Assembly: GCA_021798875.1 (NCBI GenBank)
Contig: JAJZBN010000016.1
Coordinates: 1 to 41,778 of the forward strand
DNA length: 41,778 bases
Direction: 5' to 3'
Origin: a bacterium
GTDB taxonomy: Bacteria > SZUA-79 > Acidulodesulfobacterales > Acidulodesulfobacteraceae
Position numbers and translations under genes: made by a program. A model generated the notes under the pieces. The model ran no database searches and was not told the DNA's origin. It saw nothing but the letters and a program-made list of their open reading frames with translations. Shown here piece after piece: positions 37,541 through 41,778 of the stretch (its first letter is position 1; each line of letters opens with the position of its first letter).

Positions 37541-38767
37541 ATGGCTAAATATACTTATAAGGCAAGAGATAAATATGGAAAACTTTTAAAAGGCAGCATA
37601 GAAGCCGCCTCTCCCATAGCAGCAGAACAGCAGGTCGAAAGACTTGGACTTATACCTATAAACATAGAAGAAACTGCGGCTGGTTTATCGCTGGAAGGTT
37701 TTCTTCCGGATATATCCTTGTTCGGCGGTATTTCCAAAAAAGACGTGATAGTTTTTTCGAGGCAGCTTGCAACCCTTTACCAGTCGGGCGTTCCTTTCAG
37801 CAAAAGTATCGATTCCCTTATGGAATTTTCCAGAAACAAAGCGTTTAAACATATACTTGCCGAAATAAAAAAAGACGTAGAGGGCGGACAAACCCTTTCA
37901 AACAGCCTTGCCAAATATCCCAAAGTTTTTTCCGAAATTTACGTAAACATGGTAGCCGTCGGCGAAACCACCGGACTTTTGTATGATATTTTAATGCGCA
38001 TGGCTACTATACTTGAAAAGCAGGAAGCTTTAAAAACAAAAGTAAAGAGCGCTACTTTTTATCCCAAAATTGTTATATCGGCAATTATAATAGCGATAGT
38101 GATTTTAGTCGGATTCGTAATACCGAAGTTTTCTATGCTATATAAAAGTTTTAACGTTCCTCTTCCTTTGGAAACAAGAATTTTAGTTGCAATATCAAAT
38201 TATTTTACCGCTTACTGGTATATTTTTTTAATAGCGGCGGCAGTTTTGGTCATAGGCGTTAAATTTTACCTCAACACTAATTCCGGTCGGTTTTGGTGGG
38301 ACAAAAATAAGCTTAAAATTCCGATATTCGGCTCTATATTTTACAAATCCATGATGAGCCAATTTACCAGAATTTTCGGTCTTTTGTTTCAAAGCGGCAT
38401 GCCTGTCAACAGAGCTTTCGAACTAATGAGAAACGCCGTAAACAATAAATACTTCACTGCCAAAATAGACGAGATACACGAAAACATAACCAAAGGGCAG
38501 TCTATAACCGACAGTTTTAAAAACTCCAAGATATTTTCCGCCATAGTTATTCAGATGGTAAGCGTAGGGGAAGAAACAGGACACATAGACGAAATGCTCG
38601 CCAAAGTTTCGGATTATTTGGACGAAGACCTCGACCGCCAGCTTAACACGCTTCAAGCCAGTATCGAACCTATTCTTCTTACGATAATTTTCGGCATGGT
38701 CCTTTTCCTGGCTCTTGCCATATATCTGCCTATAATAGACGTAATAAATTTTGCAAAGAAAGGGTAA
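37541..38767 (+). CDS. pilC: Type IV pilus inner-membrane platform protein PilC (GspF family)
   Basis: PilC couples the PilB motor to the pilin. The 408-residue protein opens MAKYTYKARDKYGKLLKGSI, has two T2SSF domains (about 72-195 and 275-398, with FSRQLATLYQSGVPFSKSI and FTRIFGLLFQSGMPVNRAF as the matching repeats), and membrane segments near 170-190, 222-243 and 375-400. Normal length. The ATG has no clear ribosome site. It ends 16 bases before the next pilus gene. Confidence 0.94.
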   Translation: MAKYTYKARDKYGKLLKGSIEAASPIAAEQQVERLGLIPINIEETAAGLSLEGFLPDISLFGGISKKDVIVFSRQLATLYQSGVPFSKSIDSLMEFSRNKAFKHILAEIKKDVEGGQTLSNSLAKYPKVFSEIYVNMVAVGETTGLLYDILMRMATILEKQEALKTKVKSATFYPKIVISAIIIAIVILVGFVIPKFSMLYKSFNVPLPLETRILVAISNYFTAYWYIFLIAAAVLVIGVKFYLNTNSGRFWWDKNKLKIPIFGSIFYKSMMSQFTRIFGLLFQSGMPVNRAFELMRNAVNNKYFTAKIDEIHENITKGQSITDSFKNSKIFSAIVIQMVSVGEETGHIDEMLAKVSDYLDEDLDRQLNTLQASIEPILLTIIFGMVLFLALAIYLPIIDVINFAKKG

Positions 38768-38783
38768 GCATAAGGAAAAACGA

Positions 38784-39407
38784 ATGGCGATAACGGATAT
38801 AATAATGGGTATAATAACGGATATGAAAAAGGCAGCAAATCTAACAATAAGGCGAAACGTTAACCGTTTAAACGATAACAAAGGTATTTCCATAATACTT
38901 GCTATTATCATAATAATAGTCCTCGGTCTCGCAGGTTCAATTTTCGCCTACCTCATGTCAAGCGGCAGCATCAATTCCAGAGCCGACCTCTTAAGCGCCG
39001 AAGCCAAATATGCGGCAAAGTCGGGAATAGAATTGACGCTGTATGAGTTGGAGCCAAATCATTATGGAGTTACGCAGCGGCAGCCTTTAAATGCAGGCTG
39101 TCCAACAAGACCTGTCGTTCCGTCAGGGGTCCCGGGAACGCCAAATCTGCCGTATCAATATCTTTGGGGGAACTTGCAGGGCAATTTGCAGCAATCCGTA
39201 AATTTTACGCCTACTTTTTGCGCGGTAGTAGGAAAGTTTCAATCACCAGGACCACAAAAAAATTGCACTTATTATATCATAACCTCTAACGGTTTTGCCG
39301 GCGGAGCTGAAAGAGAAATTACTGCTAAGGTGGGAATAAGCAAAGGCAATAACGGCAACTGCACCGGCATATATGTTGAAACAGAACTGCCCAATTCGCA
39401 ACAGTAA
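38784..39407 (+). CDS. PilX-like minor pilin / pilus assembly protein
   Basis: Its 207 residues have a charged leader, then NDNKGISIILAIIIIIVLG, a hydrophobic helix as in PilX-N proteins, followed by SGSINSRADLLSAEAKYAAKSGIELTLYEL in two blocks. Cleavage after G of NKG would leave ISIIL with no Glu at position 5, as in other PilX/GspK-like minor pilins. Four cysteines are in the C-terminal half. ATG 38784 follows AAGGA at 38772-38776; an upstream in-frame ATG at 38751 lies inside pilC. The family is recognised only from its N-terminal pattern. Confidence 0.75.
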   Translation: MAITDIIMGIITDMKKAANLTIRRNVNRLNDNKGISIILAIIIIIVLGLAGSIFAYLMSSGSINSRADLLSAEAKYAAKSGIELTLYELEPNHYGVTQRQPLNAGCPTRPVVPSGVPGTPNLPYQYLWGNLQGNLQQSVNFTPTFCAVVGKFQSPGPQKNCTYYIITSNGFAGGAEREITAKVGISKGNNGNCTGIYVETELPNSQQ

Positions 39408-39489
39408 TTAATAAATTAATATATATGCAGTTAACTTATAAATTTAACTAATAAATTTTAAATTTTATGCATATTAATATGAATATAAT

Positions 39490-40110
39490 ATGAATAAAAA
39501 CAACGCTTTTACGCTCGTAGAAATGGTGATGGTTTTAATTCTTATTGGCATTTTAGCTATTATCGGGACTATCGGGTTAAATTCCGCCGTATCGAGCGAC
39601 AGGGGAATGTACGAAAGGCAGATGCAGTCTGCGCTAAGATATGCCCAAAATTACGCAATGACTCATTTTACATACACAGCCGTCGTATTTACCGTCGCGG
39701 GTTCTTCTCCGTCCTGCAATATAAGCAATAACATCAATAATGCCGCAACCTCTTATTCAGGTTACGCCGTCTGCGCCTGCACTCCATCTTCAGGCGGCAA
39801 ACCGGAAAGTCTCCAGCCGCTTACTAATCCACTTGCTCAAGTCGCCGACGATTTCTATGTTTCGTTTAATTATGGAATAACGTATACGACAAGCGGTTTA
39901 ACCTCAAACTATATCGCCTTTAATTCTTCCGGCGAACCGGGAACTTTTGGAGTTGGAGCAGGAACGGTTTGCGGCACCAATCCAACTGCGACTTTTACTC
40001 CAATTACTTCAACCATCTCATCCGTTTCTTTCGGCGTTGTCCCTTCAACTCTTACATTCTATATCTATCCGGAAACAGGTTTAATCAGCTATAACGACAA
40101 TCTGATGTAG
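39490..40110 (+). CDS. Prepilin-type pseudopilin, FimT/GspH-like
   Basis: A 206-residue prepilin: short leader MNKNNA, then FTLVEMVMVLILIGILA, with Glu at mature position 5. The following MYERQMQSALRYAQNYAMTH is the GspH/FimT helix pattern. The C-terminal half is Ser/Thr-rich with four cysteines. The residue before the cut is Ala, not the usual Gly. There is no ribosome site; TATAAT directly abuts the ATG, and TAATAT (39475-39480) lies 9 bases before it. Confidence 0.82.
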   Translation: MNKNNAFTLVEMVMVLILIGILAIIGTIGLNSAVSSDRGMYERQMQSALRYAQNYAMTHFTYTAVVFTVAGSSPSCNISNNINNAATSYSGYAVCACTPSSGGKPESLQPLTNPLAQVADDFYVSFNYGITYTTSGLTSNYIAFNSSGEPGTFGVGAGTVCGTNPTATFTPITSTISSVSFGVVPSTLTFYIYPETGLISYNDNLM

Positions 40111-40191
40111 TAAACAGAAAAGAAAAAAAGCCTTCTCAAACCACTTCCCCCATATTGATATTGATAAAAAAATAAAAAATTTAAAAATATA

Positions 40192-40221
40192 TTGACACCG
40201 GTTTAATCGGAGCGGTATAAT
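40192..40221 (+). promoter_or_regulatory. Strong consensus promoter of the MSHA-like pilin
   Basis: TTGACA (40192-40197), an 18-base spacer and TATAAT (40216-40221): both hexamers match sigma70 perfectly. The leader is about 78 bases with AGAGGAGA just ahead of ATG 40306. It lies in the 195-base gap after the FimT-like gene; the rest of the gap has no gene or clear terminator. Confidence 0.75.
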
Positions 40222-40305
40222 AAAATTAAAAGGTATTTTACGTTTATTTATTAATTTTTTATTATATTATATTGATTTTATTAAATAATTTTAGAGGAGA
40301 TTTTT

Positions 40306-41043
40306 ATGGAGAGCGAAAGAAAAATTTTAACCGCAAAAAAAATCATTGCGGATAACGGCGCGTTCACACTTATCGAACTCGTCATGGTAATTCTGTTAAT
40401 CGGCATTTTGGCGGCGGTCGTTTTGCCGAAATTCGTAAACCTGACCGGCTCGGCTAACAAAGCGGCTTCTCAGGGCGTAATAGGGTCGCTGGGGGAAGGG
40501 GTAACCGAGCAGTTATCGAAGAATCTGGTGAATAACGATTTATCGAATTATATCGCTGTTACCGGTTTTAACGCGACAAAAGCAGGGACTGTGACATTTG
40601 AACCCACATTGCCGACTGCTAATATAGCAGGCACGAATCCTTACGCAAATCCGTTTTTGCTATTGCCTAATTATTCTACGCCGGCAACCGGTTCTCCGGC
40701 AGGTTCAGGCACGTCTTACAATATTGTGACAACTGCCCCGACCGTTCCTTCAAAATCAACACCCGGCAATTCATGGTGGCTTGTTTATAAAAACGGCACA
40801 GTTACAGGTCCCGGCACAGCAGCAGGTCTGACCGCAGGTCTGACATGCGACAATTCAGCGACGACAAATCCAAATTATGTTGCGCCTACAACGGACGTAC
40901 CGGTCAATGAATATACCGAACAAATAGGTAATATAGATTATATATATACAAACGGTTCGGTAGAAGACAGCTATGCTTATTATGTGGTTATATCCGCAAA
41001 CGACAACGTAGAAGGATTTTATATGACGCCTTGCCAGTCATAA
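40306..41043 (+). CDS. Type IV pilin, MSHA-like; probable major pilin
   Basis: A 245-residue prepilin with a long charged leader of 19 residues ending DNGA, then FTLIELVMVILLIGILAAVV and PKFVNLTGSANKAASQGVIG, the PKFxxL pattern of MshA-type pilins. The mature form starts at F20 with E24 at position 5. The globular domain is Gly/Thr/Pro-rich with two cysteines (GLTCDN and the C-terminal TPCQS) that may form the usual disulfide loop. A perfect promoter and strong ribosome site argue it is the major pilin (inference). As in the neighbouring FimT-like protein, Ala precedes the cut. Confidence 0.85.
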   Translation: MESERKILTAKKIIADNGAFTLIELVMVILLIGILAAVVLPKFVNLTGSANKAASQGVIGSLGEGVTEQLSKNLVNNDLSNYIAVTGFNATKAGTVTFEPTLPTANIAGTNPYANPFLLLPNYSTPATGSPAGSGTSYNIVTTAPTVPSKSTPGNSWWLVYKNGTVTGPGTAAGLTAGLTCDNSATTNPNYVAPTTDVPVNEYTEQIGNIDYIYTNGSVEDSYAYYVVISANDNVEGFYMTPCQS

Positions 41044-41055
41044 CAAAAAAATGTG

Positions 41056-41092
41056 TAAAAAAGGTGTCAGATTTATTTATTCTCTTACTCCC
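41056..41092 (+). repeat. Direct repeat, copy 1 (37 bp)
   Basis: It begins TAAAAAAGGTGTCAG, continues with an AT-rich middle and ends CTTACTCCC. It lies 12 bases after the pilin stop and is immediately followed by an identical copy. Confidence 0.9.
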
Positions 41093-41129
41093 TAAAAAAG
41101 GTGTCAGATTTATTTATTCTCTTACTCCC
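41093..41129 (+). repeat. Direct repeat, copy 2 (37 bp, tandem)
   Basis: All 37 bases are identical to copy 1 and contiguous with it. Its last six bases, ACTCCC, are also the start of the left arm of the terminator at 41124, so only this copy completes a hairpin. Confidence 0.9.
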
Positions 41130-41159
41130 GACTGCGTTTGACGTAGTCGGGAGTTTTTG
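41124..41159 (+). terminator. Intrinsic terminator after the pilin locus
   Basis: ACTCCCGACTGCG (41124-41136) pairs with CGTAGTCGGGAGT (41142-41154) as a 13-bp stem with one G-U pair and a five-base loop (TTTGA), followed by five T from 41154. It should stop transcription from the pilin gene and shields the toxin-antitoxin genes. Confidence 0.85.
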
Positions 41160-41214
41160 TTTACGAAAATACCTTATTTCAATATAATTTTTAATATATT
41201 TCAATTAATATTTG

Positions 41215-41223
41215 TGATATAAT
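41215..41223 (+). promoter_or_regulatory. Extended -10 promoter of the toxin-antitoxin pair
   Basis: TGATATAAT is a TG-n-TATAAT extended -10 element with TATAAT at 41218-41223. The predicted start near 41230 leaves a leader of about 50 bases with GGAGGG (41269-41274) before the antitoxin. No clear -35 is visible. RelB-type antitoxins normally bind around their own promoter. Confidence 0.5.
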
Positions 41224-41280
41224 GAGTACAAGTATCTAAATATAAATTGTGAATACAATATATTGGCTGGAGGGTTGAAT

Positions 41281-41508
41281 ATGGCGACGTCAATTAGACT
41301 TAATAGCGATATCGAGGAACGGCTTAATTTTTTGTCGGCGCATACGGGACGCACCAAGGCTTATTACTTGCGTCAAATTATAGAAAAAGGGTTATGCGAT
41401 TTGGAAGATTATTATCTTGCCTCGGAAGTTCTGGAACGTATCCGTAAAGAAGAAGAAAAAACATTTTCTATAGATGAAGTGGAGCAATCTATTGGCTTGG
41501 CAGATTAA
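41281..41508 (+). CDS. RelB/DinJ-type ribbon-helix-helix antitoxin
   Basis: The 75-residue product opens MATSIRLNSDIEERLNFLSA, a ribbon-helix-helix DNA-binding fold, and has GRTKAYYLRQIIEKGL and an acidic C-terminal tail (SIDEVEQSIGLAD) likely to wrap the toxin. ATG 41281 follows GGAGGG; TTG 41263 upstream is rejected. Five of its six arginine codons are CGN, against mostly AGA/AGG elsewhere, which suggests recent transfer. It overlaps the toxin gene by 17 bases. Confidence 0.88.
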   Translation: MATSIRLNSDIEERLNFLSAHTGRTKAYYLRQIIEKGLCDLEDYYLASEVLERIRKEEEKTFSIDEVEQSIGLAD

Positions 41509-41761
41509 ATTTTCTGAAACCGCCGTAAAACAACTGGAAAAGATTGACAAAAATACGGCTAAACGCATTACCGATTTTTTGCGCGAACGGATTATCGCAA
41601 CAAATAATCCGCGCAGTATAGGCAAGGCGCTAACCGGACCGTTAGGCGATTTTTGGCGTTATCGCGTTGGCGATTATCGTATTATTTGCGATATTCAGGA
41701 CGGCAATCTGTGCGTTCTTGTATTGAAAGTCGCTAATAGGCGTGAAGCATATCGTAGTTAA
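41492..41761 (+). CDS. RelE/ParE-superfamily toxin
   Basis: The 89-residue product fits RelE: AWQIKFSETAVKQLEKIDK, KRITDFLRERI, NPRSIGKALTGPLGDFWRYR and VGDYRIICDI, ending VANRREAYRS. RelE toxins cut mRNA on the ribosome; the close ParE group poisons gyrase instead, but WRYRVGDYRII is nearer RelE. The start is TTG 41492, seven bases after GGAG (41481-41484); ATG 41474 would add six residues not typical of the family. Nine of ten arginine codons are CGN. The stop lies two bases before the next repeat copy. Confidence 0.9.
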   Translation: MAWQIKFSETAVKQLEKIDKNTAKRITDFLRERIIATNNPRSIGKALTGPLGDFWRYRVGDYRIICDIQDGNLCVLVLKVANRREAYRS

Positions 41762-41762
41762 A

Positions 41763-41778
41763 TAAAAAAAGGTGTCAG
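41763..41778 (+). repeat. Direct repeat, copy 3 (truncated by window end)
   Basis: TAAAAAAAGGTGTCAG repeats the start of copies 1 and 2 with one extra A. The window ends here, so it is unknown whether the remaining 22 bases match. Confidence 0.75.

Noticed and set aside
41093-41778. Integron cassette with attC site around the toxin-antitoxin pair
   Set aside because: The repeat lacks the RYYYAAC and GTTRRRY core sites and the long imperfect palindrome of attC. A CRISPR array was also ruled out, since copies 1 and 2 have no spacer between them.

Overview
The window is AT-rich bacterial chromosome of a Gram-negative organism, shown by LptD, the TDP-rhamnose enzymes and type IV pilus genes. Arginine is written mostly AGA/AGG, and several ribosomal genes start at TTG. 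The gene set and order look deltaproteobacterial in the broad sense. An uncultured low-GC lineage such as the Acidulodesulfobacterales (Sva0485/SZUA-79) is a possible home, but this is a guess from overall character, not a measured placement. All genes run on the + strand except one small heat-shock gene. No stretch longer than 300 bases lacks a gene.

Layout. (1) Positions 1-15152 hold the tail of tuf, then fused S10, spc and alpha ribosomal operons: rpsJ-rplC-D-W-B-rpsS-rplV-rpsC-rplP-rpmC-rpsQ-rplN-X-E-rpsN-rpsH-rplF-R-rpsE-rplO-secY-adk-map-infA-rpmJ-rpsM-K-D-rpoA-rplQ. Gene rpmD (L30) is absent. (2) Positions 15254-22108 hold a complete tryptophan operon, trpE-G-D-C-F-B-A. It is followed without a break by accD (fatty-acid synthesis) and folC (folate polyglutamylation). 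(3) Positions 24252-28421 hold envelope genes: lptD for LPS export, then rfbB and rfbD for dTDP-rhamnose. (4) Positions 28575-35466 hold a monoheme cytochrome c with its own terminator, a DUF502 membrane protein, rsmE, smc, ftsY, and a convergent hsp20. (5) Positions 35618-41043 hold a type IV pilus locus: pilB, pilC, a PilX-like minor pilin, a FimT/GspH-like pseudopilin and an MSHA-like pilin. The last has a near-perfect sigma70 promoter and is probably the most highly expressed. (6) Positions 41056-41778 hold a RelB/RelE-type toxin-antitoxin pair bracketed by copies of a direct repeat. Its arginine codon use differs sharply from the rest of the window.

The most interesting signals are three. 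The toxin-antitoxin cassette sits between repeats and appears foreign. Strong promoters sit so close to the start codons of trpE and trpG that the mRNAs should be almost leaderless, while the ribosomal genes nearby use strong Shine-Dalgarno sites. Two prepilins have Ala rather than Gly before the cleavage site. The window shows no tRNA, rRNA, CRISPR array or recognisable transposase gene.
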